Source of the DNA: Henckelia pumila
Lineage: Eukaryota; Streptophyta; Magnoliopsida; Lamiales; Gesneriaceae
Length of the DNA stretch: 64,000 nucleotides
Assembly (NCBI RefSeq): GCF_033568475.1
Contig: NC_133120.1
Location: 174,995,991-175,059,990 of the forward strand
Reading direction: 5' to 3'
Positions 11,173-23,497 of the stretch are shown in pieces; position 1 is the stretch's first letter, and the number at the start of each line of letters is the position of its first letter. The notes beneath the pieces were generated by a model. The model was not told the DNA's origin. It was given only the letters and a program-made list of their open reading frames with translations, and did not search any database. A program made the translations under genes and the position numbers.

Positions 11173-11994
11173 ATGTCTACCGTTTCATTCACTCCGCTCG
11201 CTTCCGCCCCCGCTCATGGAGAAAAGCCGCCAAAGTTTTCTGGTGCCGACTTCAAACGTTGGCAGCAGAAGATGCTGTTCTATCTGACCACCCTTAATCT
11301 GTCTAGATTTCTCAAGGAGGATCCCCCCGTCGTCGTTGAAGGAGATTCTGACACACAAAGAAGGACAGCAATAGATGCATGGAACCACAACGATTTTCTC
11401 TGTAGGAATTATATTCTGAATGGCCTCGACGACACTCTCTATAGTGTCTACTCCTCTGTGAAGACGGCCAAGGAATTATGGGATTCTTTGGAAAAGAAGT
11501 ACAAAACTGAAGATGCCGACATAAAGAAGTTTGTAGTTGGCAAATTTCTGGACTTCAAGATGGTAGACTCAAAAACTGTAATGAGTCAAGTGCAAGAGAT
11601 ACAAATCATCTTGCATGACTTATTGGCCGAAGGAATGGAAATCAATGAACCATTCCAAGTCGCGTCTATCATTGAGAAATTGCCTCCACTGTGGAAAGAC
11701 TTCAAAAACTACCTTAAGCACAAACGTAAGGAGTTGAAACTTGAAGATCTTATTGTGAGGCTTCGCATCGAGGAGGACAACAGAAATACCGAGGCCAAGT
11801 CACATAAAAAGCTGATGGAAACCGAGGCCAAAGCAAATCTGGCGGAGTCTAGTACGAGTCAAAAGAGGAAGCGCCCCCATGATGAAAAGCAAAAGGGGAA
11901 AGCGAAGAAATTTCAAGGAAGTTGCTACAACTGTGGCAAACCAAATCATATGGCAAGAGACTGCCGACTTCCAAAGAAAAATAACAAAAATTAG
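11173..11994 (+). CDS. gag: Copia B Gag
   Basis: 273 codons from ATG 11173 (MSTVSFTPLASAPAHGEKPP). Gag packages the element RNA into cytoplasmic particles. A UBN2/copia-type gag domain covers about residues 20-210 (FSGADFKRWQQKMLFYL, ELWDSLEKKYKTEDA, IIEKLPPLWKDFKNYL). A basic region leads to a CCHC zinc knuckle, CYNCGKPNHMARDC, at residues 251-264. The frame ends at TAG 11992-11994. The same frame stays open on the far side of that stop and becomes pol, so gag and pol were one frame until this single amber codon, unless the stop is read through. The following codons (AAA CCA) do not match the CAR-YYA context of known plant viral readthrough sites. Confidence 0.92.
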   Translation: MSTVSFTPLASAPAHGEKPPKFSGADFKRWQQKMLFYLTTLNLSRFLKEDPPVVVEGDSDTQRRTAIDAWNHNDFLCRNYILNGLDDTLYSVYSSVKTAKELWDSLEKKYKTEDADIKKFVVGKFLDFKMVDSKTVMSQVQEIQIILHDLLAEGMEINEPFQVASIIEKLPPLWKDFKNYLKHKRKELKLEDLIVRLRIEEDNRNTEAKSHKKLMETEAKANLAESSTSQKRKRPHDEKQKGKAKKFQGSCYNCGKPNHMARDCRLPKKNNKN

Positions 11995-14820
11995 AAACCA
12001 AGGCAAGTGAACATGGTTCAAGAAAGGTATGTACCTTTAGCACTTTCTGATATTGATCTTAGTGCTGTTATATGTGAGACCAACATGGTGGATGATCCAA
12101 GAGGATGGTGGATCGATACCGGCTCTACGAGTCACGTGTGTGCCGAGAAAGACATGTATTCCACCTATGCCACCGTTGGTGATAGAAAGTTGTTCATGGA
12201 AAACTCCGCAACGTATGAAGTTGCTGGAGTAGGAAATGTGGTGTTGAAGATGACCTCGGGCAAAGAGGTGACGCTCAAGAATGTGCTGCATGTGCCAGAC
12301 ATTCGGAAGAACTTAGTTTCGGGTTCTCTTTTGGGCAAAGCTGGATTTAGAATGGTTTTTGAATCTGATAAATTTGTATTAACAAAATCCGGTGTATTTG
12401 TTGGGAAAGGGTACCAAGATAGTGGTCTCTTCAAATTGAATGTAATGAATGTTATCTGCCCTAAGGCAAAGAATAAAGATATTCGTTCTGTTTACTTGAC
12501 TGAAAGTTTTGATTTATGGCATGAACGATTAGGACATGTTAATTTCAACACATTGCAAAGACTTGCAAATTTCAATGTAATACCTACGTTTAAAACAAAT
12601 TCACAAAACAAGTGTGAGATTTGTGTTGAAGCGAAAATGGTTAAAGCTCCATTTCATAATGTCACGAGAAGTACTACGCTACTTGAATTAATACATACTG
12701 ATGTATGTGATTTAAAAATGGTACAAACAAGAGGTGGAAATAAGTACTTTATAACATTCATTGATGATTGCACCAGATTTTGTTACGTATATTTATTGAA
12801 AAGCAAAGATGAAGCGATTGAATCTTTCAAGAAATATAAGACTGAGGTTGAAAATCAACAAAGTTCAAAAATTAAAATGATTCGAAGTGATCGAGGTGGA
12901 GAGTATGTGGCTCCTTTTGAAGAATTTTGCTCAACTTCGGGCATCATTCATCAAACTATGGCCCCTTACTCACCTCAATCCAATGGCGTTGCAGAACGCA
13001 AAAATCGAACATTAAAGGAAATGATGAACGCGTTGCTAATAAATTCTGGCTTACCTCAAAATATGTGGGGTGAAGCGATTCTCTCAGCAACACATATTCT
13101 AAACCGGATTCCAATCGAAGGAAAAGACGAAACACCATATGAACAGTGGAAAGGTCGTAAACCTTCTTACCAATACCTCAAAGTGTGGGGGTGTTTGGCG
13201 AAAGTAGAAGTACCTAAGCCAAAACAAATAAAAATTGGGTCTAAAACGGTTGATTGCATATTTATTGGTTATGCATACAATAGTAGTGCATACCGATTCT
13301 TAGTGCATAAGTCAACGAATCCTGATATACATGAAGGCACAATTATGGAGTCAAGGAATGCTGTATTCTTTGAAAATATCTTTCCATGTAAAGACAAGAA
13401 AGAAATAAGTTCGAATAAGCGAATTAATGAAAACACAATTGAAACTCCACAAAACAACATGGAACCACGACGCAGCAAGCGTGCAAGAGTTGAAAAATCG
13501 TTTGGTCCTGATTTTCTAACATACATGTTAGATAATGAACCAAGAACTCTTCAAGAGGCTTTATCAAATCCTGAGGCTCCTTTTTGGAAGGAAGCCATAC
13601 AAAATGAAATAGATTCCATAATGCATAATCATACATGGGAGTTGGTTGATCTCCCTCCGGGATGTAAACCTTTAGGATCCAAGTGGATTCTTAAAAGGAA
13701 ATACAAAGAAGATGGATCTATAGATAAATATAAAGCTCGACTCGTGGTTCAAGGTTTTAGACAAAAAGAGGGATATGATTTCTTCGATACCTACTCTTCG
13801 GTTTCTAGAATAACATCCATTCGTGTTCTCATAGCTATTGCAGCATTGCATGATCTTGAGATTCATCAAATGGATGTTAAAACTGCGTTTTTGAACGGAG
13901 AATTGGATGAAGAAATATATATAAAACAACCAGAAGGGTTTGTTGTACCCGAGAAAGAACAAAAGGTGTGTAAACTTGTCAAGTCATTGTATAAACTTAA
14001 ACAAGCACCTAAACAGTGGCATCAAAAGTTTGACACTGCAATGTTGTCAAATGGTTTCACAATAAATGAATGTGATAAATGTGTCTACATTAAAGGTACT
14101 ACAAATGCATATGTAATTGTTTGTCTTTATGTAGATGACATGTTAATCATGGGTAGCAACCATGAATTGATTGTGAAAACCAAGAAAATGTTGAGACAAC
14201 ATTTTGATATGAAGGATTTGGGATTGTGTGATATAATTCTAGGGATTAAAGTTTCTAGACTTCCTGCTGGAATTATGTTATCCCAAACTCATTATGTAGA
14301 AAAGGTTCTTGAACGATTTAATGCCACAAATCATCCTATGGCTAGAACACCTATGGAATTGGGTACACATTTAGCCAAAAATAGAGGAGAACCTGTTTCA
14401 CAAGTGGAATATGCAAGGGTGATAGGAAGTTTGATGTATTTAACTAACTGTACCCGTCCTGATCCTGCATATACCGTAAATAAGCTAAGTCGATTCACAA
14501 GTAATCCAAGTAAGGATCATTGGAAAGCACTAATGAGAGTGCTTGGATATTTGAAATACACTTTGAGTTATGGACTCGTGTATACAAAATATCCTGCGGT
14601 CCTAGAAGGATATTGTGATGAAAATTGGATTTCTGACACAAAAGACTCCAAGTCTACGAGTGGATATGTGTTCACTATCGGTGGAGGAGCGGTGTCATGG
14701 AGATCCTCTAAACAAACTTGTATAGCTCGGTCGACTATGGAGTCCGAGTTTATTGCTCTAGATAAAGCTGGAGAAGAAGCCGAGTGGCTTCGAAACTTTC
14801 TCGAAGATATTCCATGTTGA
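11995..14820 (+). CDS. pol: Copia B Pol: protease, integrase, reverse transcriptase, partial RNase H
   Basis: In frame with gag across the amber codon; the first Met is at 12007. Numbering from it: aspartic protease motif DTGSTSH at residues 37-43; integrase zinc region with HERLGHV and CEICVEAKM; integrase core with acidic residues in [15 protein letters not shown] and [11 protein letters not shown]; reverse transcriptase with [20 protein letters not shown] and the catalytic YVDDM at 708-712; then the first part of RNase H ([30 protein letters not shown]). The frame ends at TGA 14818-14820. The RNase H homology continues at once in the same frame, so this is a point nonsense mutation, most simply TGG (Trp) to TGA. 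Otherwise the polyprotein is intact, suggesting a fairly young copy. Confidence 0.93.
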   Translation, partial: KPRQVNMVQERYVPLALSDIDLSAVICETNMVDDPRGWWIDTGSTSHVCAEKDMYSTYATVGDRKLFMENSATYEVAGVGNVVLKMTSGKEVTLKNVLHVPDIRKNLVSGSLLGKAGFRMVFESDKFVLTKSGVFVGKGYQDSGLFKLNVMNVICPKAKNKDIRSVYLTESFDLWHERLGHVNFNTLQRLANFNVIPTFKTNSQNKCEICVEAKMVKAPFHNVTRSTTLLELIHTDVCDLKMVQTRGGNKYFITFIDDCTRFCYVYLLKSKDEAIESFKKYKTEVENQQSSKIKMIRSDRGGEYVAPFEEFCSTSGIIHQTMAPYSPQSNGVAERKNRTLKEMMNALLINSGLPQNMWGEAILSATHILNRIPIEGKDETPYEQWKGRKPSYQYLKVWGCLAKVEVPKPKQIKIGSKTVDCIFIGYAYNSSAYRFLVHKSTNPDIHEGTIMESRNAVFFENIFPCKDKKEISSNKRINENTIETPQNNMEPRRSKRARVEKSFGPDFLTYMLDNEPRTLQEALSNPEAPFWKEAIQNEIDSIMHNHTWELVDLPPGCKPLGSKWILKRKYKEDGSIDKYKARLVVQGFRQKEGYDFFDTYSSVSRITSIRVLIAIAALHDLEIHQMDVKTAFLNGELDEEIYIKQPEGFVVPEKEQKVCKLVKSLYKLKQAPKQWHQKFDTAMLSNGFTINECDKCVYIKGTTNAYVIVCLYVDDMLIMGSNHELIVKTKKMLRQHFDMKDLGLCDIILGIKVSRLPAGIMLSQTHYVEKVLERFNATNHPMARTPMELGTHLAKNRGEPVSQVEYARVIGSLMYLTNCTRPDPAYTVNKLSRFTSNPSKDHWKALMRVLGYLKYTLSYGLVYTKYPAVLEGYCDENWISDTKDSKSTSGYVFTIGGGAVSWRSSKQTCIARSTMESEFIALDKAGEEAEWLRNFLEDIPC

Positions 14821-15078
14821 AATAAACCGGTGTCTTCCATTACGATTTATTGTGACAGTAAGTCAGCAATAGGAAGAGCACAAAGTAATATGTATAATGG
14901 TAAATCTCGACATATTCGTCGGAGACATAATACCATAAGACAATTGATCTCGAATGGGGTTATTTCGGTTGACTATGTGAAGTCAAAGGAAAACCTTGCG
15001 GATCCGCTTACAAAAAGTATAAATAGAGATCAAATGTACAAACTACTTGGAGGAATGGGTTTAAAATCCACAAAATAA
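14821..15078 (+). pseudogene. Copia B RNase H C-terminal part, separated by a stop codon
   Basis: This continues the pol frame after the TGA at 14818. It shows the usual copia RNase H end: ITIYCDSKSAI, the HIRRRHNTIRQLI block, and the closing NLADPLTKSI followed by GGMGLKSTK and a TAA at 15076-15078. It has no start codon of its own that makes biological sense. Its separation from pol rests on one base change. Confidence 0.9.
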
Positions 15079-15615
15079 AATATTTATAGCGGTAACCCAA
15101 CCTTGAGAATTGGAGATCCCAAAACCTTGGTTCAATGGGACAACTAAGTTATAAATATTAGTTTGAGTACTTGGAAAAATTACTTACTCATTCCTTGAAC
15201 ATCCAAGTTGACATAACCTGCAAAATGTGGTGAGGTTAAGTTTTTATTTTAATGATTCCTATACCTATAAGGTGGAGTAATGCAGGATACTCTTGATAGG
15301 AGATCACCTATATAAGTGCAAAGTATTGGCCGCTTTGATTGCAACACTTATGAATCTAAGATATGGTCCAGGGCCGAAATGGACACAACGTGAGAACAAA
15401 ATATGTAAGAGTATTATTATGTAAGTACTATTGTCTTGGTTTACACAAACGGTTGACTAGTTCAAAACATCGCGTTACTATGCAACTAGTAAATCCGATA
15501 GTATTTTACTACGGTAGGTTCAAAGCCACAAACTACCTATCCTGATGTAAAAATAACTCAAAATGATTTTCTAGTGAGAATGTTACTATACGTGAAATTC
15601 ATTCATGTGGGGGAT
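15079..15615 (+). other. Copia B 3' untranslated internal region and polypurine tract
   Basis: About 540 bp between the pol stop and the 3' LTR. It has no credible gene (the 60-codon frame at 15363 lacks any domain). It ends with CATGTGGGGGAT at 15604-15615, the purine-rich plus-strand primer site directly before TGTTGAAAATTG. Confidence 0.85.
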
Positions 15616-16389
15616 TGTTGAAAATTGTATTATTGAATGAATTACAATTGAAATGGGCTTGAAAGGGTTTGAATTGATTAACCCAAATTGTTTGTAAAAG
15701 TCTTGTCCAAAGTATTACAAAATTCAAAATTTTGGTGAAATAAATTGGAGAGAAATGGGGAAATGGTAGTCCCACATTGGAACAACTCCAATTTGTTGTT
15801 CACCTTAATTAGTCCAACATTGGACTATGGGATTGGGCCCTTAGGGCACCGGATGTTTTGTAAAGGGGCAAGACGCTAGTCGATGCAACAAACACGCGCG
15901 CGCGGCCGGCCGGCTCGGCTCGGCGTGGTGTGGTGTGGGCGCTCGCGCGGTAGAAAATTACCGCCCGAGCGCACCTTCTGCAGAATGAACAGTCACGACT
16001 GTTTCTGACATTTTTCTGTCATGGGTTGCATCCTTACGCCTTCAAACGTGTTGTTTCGTGTATAAAACTATATATATGGTGGTTATAACAGAGAAACATC
16101 CGATAACGTACATTTCAGATTTCTCAAAATCTCTCCCTCACTTTCTCAAAGAAAAGTTAAAGCATATTTTCGTTCGTTGAAGTTCGTGATATTTGCTGTG
16201 CTGCTATATCACGATCGAAAGTCGTTGTATCTTAGAGACGATTGCCGCTAACGTTTAGCACTTGGAACGGGCAATTTCGTCTTGCGGATAGAGAGTTTTT
16301 CTCGCCTCGACTGTGTTCATTATTGTCGCTGTTATTGCTACTGCTGTTTAAACAAGGTTTTCAGAATTCTAGAATACAACCTACTAACA
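15616..16389 (+). repeat. 3' LTR of copia B
   Basis: 774 bp. It matches the 5' LTR over its full length except for an internal deletion between the GGTGTGGTG repeats and GGGCGCTCGCGCGG (junction near 15940) and two short gaps near 16090. The TATA-like box is kept near 16065. The LTR reads outward toward the hydrolase gene and ends about 608 bp before its ATG. Confidence 0.93.
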
Positions 16390-16689
16390 ATATGCATGAA
16401 ATAGTCATATAAATTATTAAATTCCACATCCCGCCTAGCATTTTCACAGATGAATTGAAAAGGGAAAATGAGTAATTGGACGCTACCATCCAAATGTAAC
16501 TTAGGAGTAAATAAAATAATAGTTAGAAATCCCTCCATGCATTAAAATAACAGGCACATGAAACCTCCCTCATTAAAATTTAATATTATGCTTCGAACCA
16601 ATCACAAAGTGGGATCAGGGATGAGTAAAACCAAAAAAATCATCTCTAACACCGAATAGTGCTTATACATTACATTGGATAAAAATATT

Positions 16690-16880
16690 CATTTTTTTTT
16701 TACATCCATATGACACGTCATCAATGAGGTTCCGGAAATTCCGTACACGTGATATCTCATCAACCAATTATTAAAAACGAAACAGTACAGTCCCCACTGC
16801 CCACCTCCCTTTTGAAGGGGTGATTCTATGTTAGTGATATACATTTCTAATGTATTTTTTATATATATAGACTTTGCTTA
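16690..16880 (+). promoter_or_regulatory. Putative promoter of the gamma-glutamyl hydrolase gene
   Basis: Within the 608 bp between copia B and the start codon there are two ACGT-core sites of the kind bound by plant bZIP factors: TGACACGTCA at 16711-16720 and a G-box CACGTG at 16746-16751. A TATA-like TATATATATAGAC lies near 16860, about 140 bp before the ATG. This would give a short 5' UTR. The assignment is from motif and position only. Confidence 0.45.
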
Positions 16881-16997
16881 TATTTTTTTTATCATTTAGC
16901 ACGATATTTTTTGGTTATTTAGATAGACGTTCGCCTAAACATGTTAAAAAAAATTAGGGAGCTTTTGAAGTAACAAGTCCCTCATTTTGCCCTCTCG

Positions 16998-19900
16998 ATG
17001 CCTCCACCGCCGCCTCCTCCGCCGCCGTTGTTTGTTCCACCGCTCTCCTCTAGAACTTCCTCCTCCTCCTCGTCCACCTCTGCTGCATCGTACATTTCAG
17101 ATTACATCTGGATCCCCCTTCTAATTGGTCTCTCTAAGGCAGCCGCAGCTGCTCAGTCGACGGCGCCGTCTCTTGTTTGTCCAGGTGAGGCGGAAGAGCT
17201 TCGTGAGGCTCCGACTTTCCAGGCGGCTGATGTTAAGCTTAATTACCGTCCAGTTATTGGAATCCTCAGCCACCCCGGGGATGGCGCCTCTGGTCGCCTC
17301 AACAAAGCCACTGCCGCCTCTTATATTGCTTCCTCTTACGTCAAGTTCGTCGAATGCGCCGGTGCTCGGGTTATTCCACTTATTTACAACGAACCAAAGG
17401 ATATTCTTTACAAAGTAATTTTTAACTTCTCTCTCACTGTCTTTACTTTCTGAATTATGATTTGTTGGATGTTATTGTTTCTTTGATTGCTCCATAGTTG
17501 TTATTCTATTATCCGTATTAATCATCTGGACTATATATGGTAACTGCTGGATGTTAGAAATCGCTAAAATATAGACTTTATTGGGTCACCCACCATGTTC
17601 ATGTTTTGCTTAGAAAATCAATATTTAAAGGGTGTTCACGATCAGAGTACTTTGTAGCGTAGGATTCATCTGATTGATATTGTAGATTCTTTTTTAATTT
17701 GATTATTCCCAGCTTTATCTAATCGTCACACCATTGGTTAACTTGTTGATTCTACAGAAATGAGGATATATCTATATATATATATATATATATATATAAC
17801 AATGTATTGATCTAAATCAATGCAATAACAATGAATTTGTTGGCCACCTCTTAGTTTCACTTTTGTTATGCATTCACACAGTAGTTGTATTATCATGCTC
17901 CACGACTTGATTTGCTTTTAATTGTGTAATTTTAATGGCAGAAACTCAATTTGGTTAATGGAGTGCTTCTTACAGGAGGACAGGCAAAAAACGGTCTTTA
18001 CTTTGAGGTTGTGGATTTGATTTTTAAGGTACGGGATAAAATGACCATTTCATGCTTCAAATATGAAATTGACACCCAGATATTCTCTGCAACCTTTCTA
18101 TGCCGTGGCAGTAAAATGTAAATGAGAAGGTCATCTCTTTAATTCTTCTGCACATAAAAATTGTCTTGTCAAGATTCCTGTATTTGTTGGAATATGATTG
18201 AGCTGCATTATTTACGCTCTCTATCTCTCTGACTGCTTCTTCTTAAATATTTTCATTTTTTTCTACATTAAGGAAAATGATTTTGGAGAGATATTCAGTT
18301 TGATACGGTTTTATCCTAGAACAACCCCTCTATTTATTCATATGTTCCTTCTTTAATTATTCTACTTAGTGTAGAATTCTATCTGACTTTTAGTCATAAT
18401 CACGATCGAGCATAATCCAGCAATCAGTCAAGCTTGTCTTCAGTATCACCAGGATCTCCTCTTATTCCCTGTCAGCTGCATTCTCTCCAATTAATCATCA
18501 ATCAGCAAATTCCTCTCCCATAGGTCTTCTGTCTTCAATTGTATCAGATAGGCCGACATTTTTGAAGCTTTAGAGCATGATATAGCCATAACTAGCTAGT
18601 TCTTCTCTCTTGTGTGCTTCAGCATCATAAAAGAGATGCTGAGAAAATCATCACAATAATGACTTTTTGCCTACTCTTTTTGCAGATAGTTCTGAGGAAG
18701 AATGATGCTGGAGATCATTTCCCTTTGCTTGCCATCTGCTTAGGTTTTGAGCTATTATCGATGATTGTCAGCAAGGTGAGTTGTATAGGTCCATGCAAAT
18801 GAATTTACATCTCGTTACTGTGTCCTTCTCTCATCATTGTAAATATTCCCCACCCCTACTGGAAGAGGAGGAAAAGTATGGAAAGAAAGGGAAAGGCTAC
18901 TACCGGAAGATGCTAGCAAACCTTATTTATTCCATTTGATTTTCTGAAAAAAATAGTGTATATTTGGGCTGGTAAATCACTGATTTGACTATAAATAAGT
19001 CCTCTTTTAGAGGGAAGAGCAAGATAGATTTTTTCATAAATGTGGCTCTGGCTCCCTATCTCTCTCTCCCTCTCTTTCTCCGCCTTTCATATACTAATGA
19101 GACAGTCTATTGTGAATGCGTGTTTTAAATTTCTGCTTTAATGTTTCCACTTTCCAGTATTTTTATTTATCTCTGATCTCTACCTTTGTCACATGTTATC
19201 TTTAAGTGAATTCTTATAAACTCTCTCGGTGTTGATGATCTCATTAACTTTGATGTGATTTTCTAGTTTATTTTCTGGTTTATATATCCAGCTTCTAGTT
19301 GATTTAATTAGGAATTGTTGATGATCTCATTGATTATTATGTAATTTTCCAGTTTAACTTCCAGTTTATCTAGCTTCTGGTTGATTTAATTAGATTCCCT
19401 TGTGTTGATTATGACATTTCAATTTTTATTATTGGTAACAGGATAATAGAGTCCTTGAAGAATTTAACAATGCAAGTCATGCTTCTACATTGCAGTTTGT
19501 GAAAAGTATAGATATAAATGAGACTGTGTTTCAAAGGTACTAATTATTTCTGTTGCCCAATCTTTTTATATTTCACTTCCCTAGAAACATAAACATTGAC
19601 CAAAAAGGTATTAATTGCCACTTTAATTTAGTAAAAGTTCATCCGCCAATGTAGTGATATTTTAGTTGCCAACCTGCCTTGGATGAAAACATATTACTAA
19701 AGAAGAAGCGCAGAACCTGAAGTTACTGTTAAGATTTATTCTAACATTATTTTGGCACTATGAACTGCCAAACTCTTTAGATCCTAAAACTGCAATTTTA
19801 TCTTAAACCATTGAGTATTTTGTTTTCTAATAATCTGAATCCTGAGTTTTATTAATTCCTATGCAAGAAGGAAACTAATTTACTTATGGTTGGCAGTGGC

Positions 19901-22900
19901 AAATATCGAGAATTCAGATAATGACATCGCTGGCTATTTAGTCCAGTGAACTCTGATTGTTTTCCTCAACTGGAAGACGCACAAATGATTAATGAACGTC
20001 GCATTAACTCTATTTTAACCTCAATAGTTGTTTTATCTTAATGTCAGTTCATTTTCCACCTCAAGTGTTAATATCAGATATTATAACCGGATTCTCGACC
20101 ATTTAACTTTTCTATGATATCAGAAGAAACAAAATCAATGTAGATTGAGGTCCGCTACATATTATTTGATCAGTCTGTTTCTCATGTCCATTGAAGTGCA
20201 TGTTCTCGTAGTGTGATAGAATGCAGCCCTGTCCGCCTCTTTTCAATGTTGCTCCTCAATTTCTGCTTTCTGCTGTTTATGTAGATTTTAATTCCATATT
20301 ACTCTTATTTGTTACTTCATATTTGAGTTGAGTAGAATGATCGCTGGATGAATTTATTCGTTGCTAACACGTGCTTCCATTGGATATGTAGAGTGTTTTA
20401 TTTATCTTACCTAGTTTACAAGATGCTTGAAAGATGGGAAATATGTGACGGTTAGATGCAAATTGATTTTACCACATCAATGTTATGCTTTGAACTCTGA
20501 AGACAAACCACTATAAGAACGGGTATGGTGAGTAAAAGAACTTATGAACTTTTTGTAGGTTTCCTCCAGTGTTGCTGAAAAAGTTAAGTACGGAATGTCT
20601 TATAATGCAGCATCATAATGTAAGTGGTATATCCTGCCCATGATCAAGTGACTTAAACTTCATCCATCAGTAATAGGTTTGCAGATGTATTATCTTCTCC
20701 GGAGGACTGATAACACAGTAATGCATTAGAAATCAACCCTCAGTAGTAGTTTACTTCAAATTTAAACTCATGAACCATTTCAGGATGGAATATAATTTAT
20801 GAATTAACAGGTGTTGGTGATTATGTTATTTGGGTGACTGAAATTGTCCGTACTGGTGATTAGCAGGTGATACAAAACTGAAATATAAGTTAGCTGTCAT
20901 TACTACTTGGTTACTACCTGTATTGGTCTGATCCAACATCTGCATATTTTGTATGCATGGTATTTAGGACTGCAAATGGAACGATGTCTTAATTTTTTAA
21001 ATTTATTACGGACCAATTTTTGGATTCATGTGCGTTACCAAATTGTCTTCAAACTGCCAATTTATATCATTATAGATTGCAGATAACCAAATTATATTCT
21101 CATTTTCTGATATAATATTCCTCATGCTACAGTTTGGAATATCACCAGAAAGGTTTCAAAATAATAAAAAATTGTGCAATTTTTTCGAGATCTTGACAAC
21201 TAGTGCGGATAAGGATGATAAGGTATTGAGGAATTTTCCTTTTGTGTTTCTTTAATTTTAGATTCTATCTCCTGCACAGTTGTGTCATTTGGAAGGCTAT
21301 TTGTTTTACTTTTAATTACCCAAATAATTAATTTATATCAGGTCTGTGTCTCAACAGTTAAGGCTCGTAGATACCCTGTAACTGCTTTCCAGTGGCATCC
21401 GGAGGTACTATCACACATTTCCTGTTAATAAATTTTTTTACTTTTATGCAGAAGGTGCAAAATCTCACCCATTTCCCGTGAATAAAGAATTTTCACTTTT
21501 ATGCAGAAGATGCATAGTCTCTCCCTTAAAACATTATTGCATTGTGATTGTGGAGGGTCCTATATAGTTGTAATTCATCAAACTACCTTACTTAAGTCCT
21601 GCTTTATGATGGACAACGAGAACCTATACCGACTCCTGGGGATCAAATGGCCCCACCACACATTCATCTGCATTAGAAGCCTCACTAAAGATAGTGAATG
21701 ACCCTTCGTGTAGTGACTTTTCTTTATGACAGCAGCCTTTGAAAGATTATGAGATGTGTATTGATAACAATCACAGTATCCATACATGTGTACACAGCCC
21801 TATATAAAAAAATTGTGCTTTGTATTTCATTTTGCTAAATTGATCAGAAACAGGATGTTTCCATTATCATACAGAACTTGTGATGCCGTACATCGTGAAA
21901 TTAATCGGGAGCCCCGGAAAGACATCTGATCTCTCTTATATTGGGCAATATGATCTTCTCTGCTGTTTAATTTTGCACAAATTTCTTTATCGCGTTCGTT
22001 ATTCTTTTTTTTTTGGGTTGAAATGCTGACTTTGTACTTGTTTCTTTGTTATTAAAAATTCCAAACAGTTCATTTTCGCTAGAGTTCTAAATTGACAAAA
22101 TAAACAATATATGAACACCACTGAGTGTTTTCAACATCCATCTTGATCCACCTCTCATTCCTTAATATACGATACTTGCAAAAGCACACACTATATGTAA
22201 ATACTTAAAATTCCTGGTTTTGGAATACAAATATATGACTTACTCTATTACAGAAAAATGCTTTTGAATGGGGCTTACCAACAATTCCGCACTCGGAAGA
22301 TGCGGTTCAAGTGACTCAACAAGTCGCAAACTTTTTTGTCAGGTAAAACTTCAGCTTGATATCGTATGAATTTGCAGTGAACAAAGATGGCTGAGGTCTG
22401 GTTCAGTTGTCGAGATGGTCATGATCATTGATCATTTTATTATGTTGGATTGGATGCTTGGTATCATATAAAATTTAAGTGGATAAAGTGAAGTACTGTC
22501 TCTGTTATCAACAACCATGACTATTGGTTGTTCTCTATGCTTTATTATGGTGATGGATTTTATATGGATTATTGTCATATTTCTCAAGTATAAAAAATTA
22601 CTATCAAAATCTGTTTGGAGCATGCACGCCTTGCAGCATCACATGTATCCTTCCTTATAAAGACTTGCTCCTACTCAAATCTTTGAAATATTATGTTTTC
22701 TTAATTGTAGCTTTAATCATGAATCTAGTAATTAAGTATTTCCTTTCTATTTGGAAAAAGTTCAATCATTTCCAATTTCAAGTAATTTATCTTGCTTAAA
22801 TTCATTATACAAGTACACATGCTTGTGTATATAATTTGCTTTTTACATATCCTATCTTCTTGATTTATAAGAAGCTGTCGATATTAATGGCTGTTTATGT

Positions 22901-23187
22901 TCTCCTTGAAATATTTTTTCCTCAGGGAGGCTAGGAAGTCCATGAACCGACCATCTGCACGAAAAATACTTGACAACCTTATATATAATTACAGTCCCAC
23001 GTATTGTGGAAAGGCTGGGTAAATAATTCTCCAATCTCTCAATTTGTCTTCATCATTTACTCATTTCTGGACTATGGCTCTTCTTTTACCTCTGTGGCTC
23101 AGATTTGTAGTCAAGTAACTTGTTTCCTTGTTTTCTTTTTCTTATTTTTCCAGGAAGGGGTTTGATGAGGTTTACATTTTCACCTAG
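16998..23187 (+). CDS. GGH: Gamma-glutamyl hydrolase (folate polyglutamate hydrolase)
   Basis: Ten coding exons with GT-AG introns: 16998-17414, 17942-18028, 18686-18775, 19442-19536, 20559-20619, 21133-21222, 21342-21404, 22254-22342, 22926-23018, 23154-23187. They join in frame to 1,119 nt (372 residues plus stop). The enzyme cleaves gamma-linked glutamates from folyl polyglutamates; plant members act mainly in the vacuole. Peptidase family C26 features: RPVIGILSHPGDGASGRLN at the domain start, SYIASSYVKFVECAGARVIP, nucleophile Cys186 in AICLGFELL, and catalytic His299 in FQWHPE. The N-terminus has nine prolines, a serine run and a hydrophobic stretch (YIWIPLLIGLSKAAAAA), probably a secretory signal. 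No other Met lies in exon 1, so the start is secure. GGQAK replaces the GGWAK I expect near exon 2. Splice sites are inferred from consensus, frame and family sequence. Confidence 0.95.
17768..17798. repeat. TA microsatellite in hydrolase intron 1
   Basis: A run of TA/AT dinucleotides within the first intron. No further role is visible. Confidence 0.85.
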
Positions 23188-23411
23188 AATCCCCGAACTT
23201 GAACCGTGATTGATGTATATATTTTATGCCACGAAACCTTCCCAAACTGTAAAAATTGCAAATTGCTCATTATCTTTACGTTATTGGGTGCTGCAGACAC
23301 GAGATCCGCAACACTTCGATTGCCAGTCTGCCTTAAGCTCCGCTATTATGTAATGTATATATCTGCCTTTTGTCCAAATGTGATTAAAATTCTTGCCCAG
23401 TCATTGAGTTA
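23188..23411 (+). other. Probable 3' UTR / flank of the hydrolase gene
   Basis: Sequence after the hydrolase stop codon. No second gene is visible and I could not fix a poly(A) site. Confidence 0.4.
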
Positions 23412-23494
23412 GGTAGTGTTTGGGAGAACTTCTTTCAAAATTTTATTAAGAAAAAGCTGAGAAGTGCTTCCTAAAAGCTTTCTCAAACACTACC
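23412..23494. mobile_element. Tourist-like (PIF/Harbinger) MITE, 83 bp
   Basis: The left end is GGTAGTGTTTGGGAGAA and the right end reads TTTCTCAAACACTACC, its imperfect reverse complement. Both sides are flanked by TTA (23409-23411 and 23495-23497). A 3-bp TTA duplication with a GGNNNTGTTTGG-type end is the Tourist pattern. It has no coding capacity and lies about 225 bp past the hydrolase stop codon. Confidence 0.82.
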
Positions 23495-23497
23495 TTA

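Larger units (their letters stand above)
10136..16389 (+). mobile_element. Ty1/copia retrotransposon, family B
   Basis: A nearly complete copia element: 5' LTR 10136-11132, gag-pol 11173-15078, polypurine tract CATGTGGGGGAT at 15604-15615, 3' LTR 15616-16389. LTRs start TGTTGAAAATTG and end CTACTAACA. Flanks are ACATG (10131-10135) and ATATG (16390-16394), which match at four of five bases and are probably a mutated target duplication. The order protease, integrase, reverse transcriptase, RNase H is that of copia. The two nonsense codons in the reading frame mean the copy is probably not autonomous now. It ends about 600 bp before the hydrolase start codon. Confidence 0.95.
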
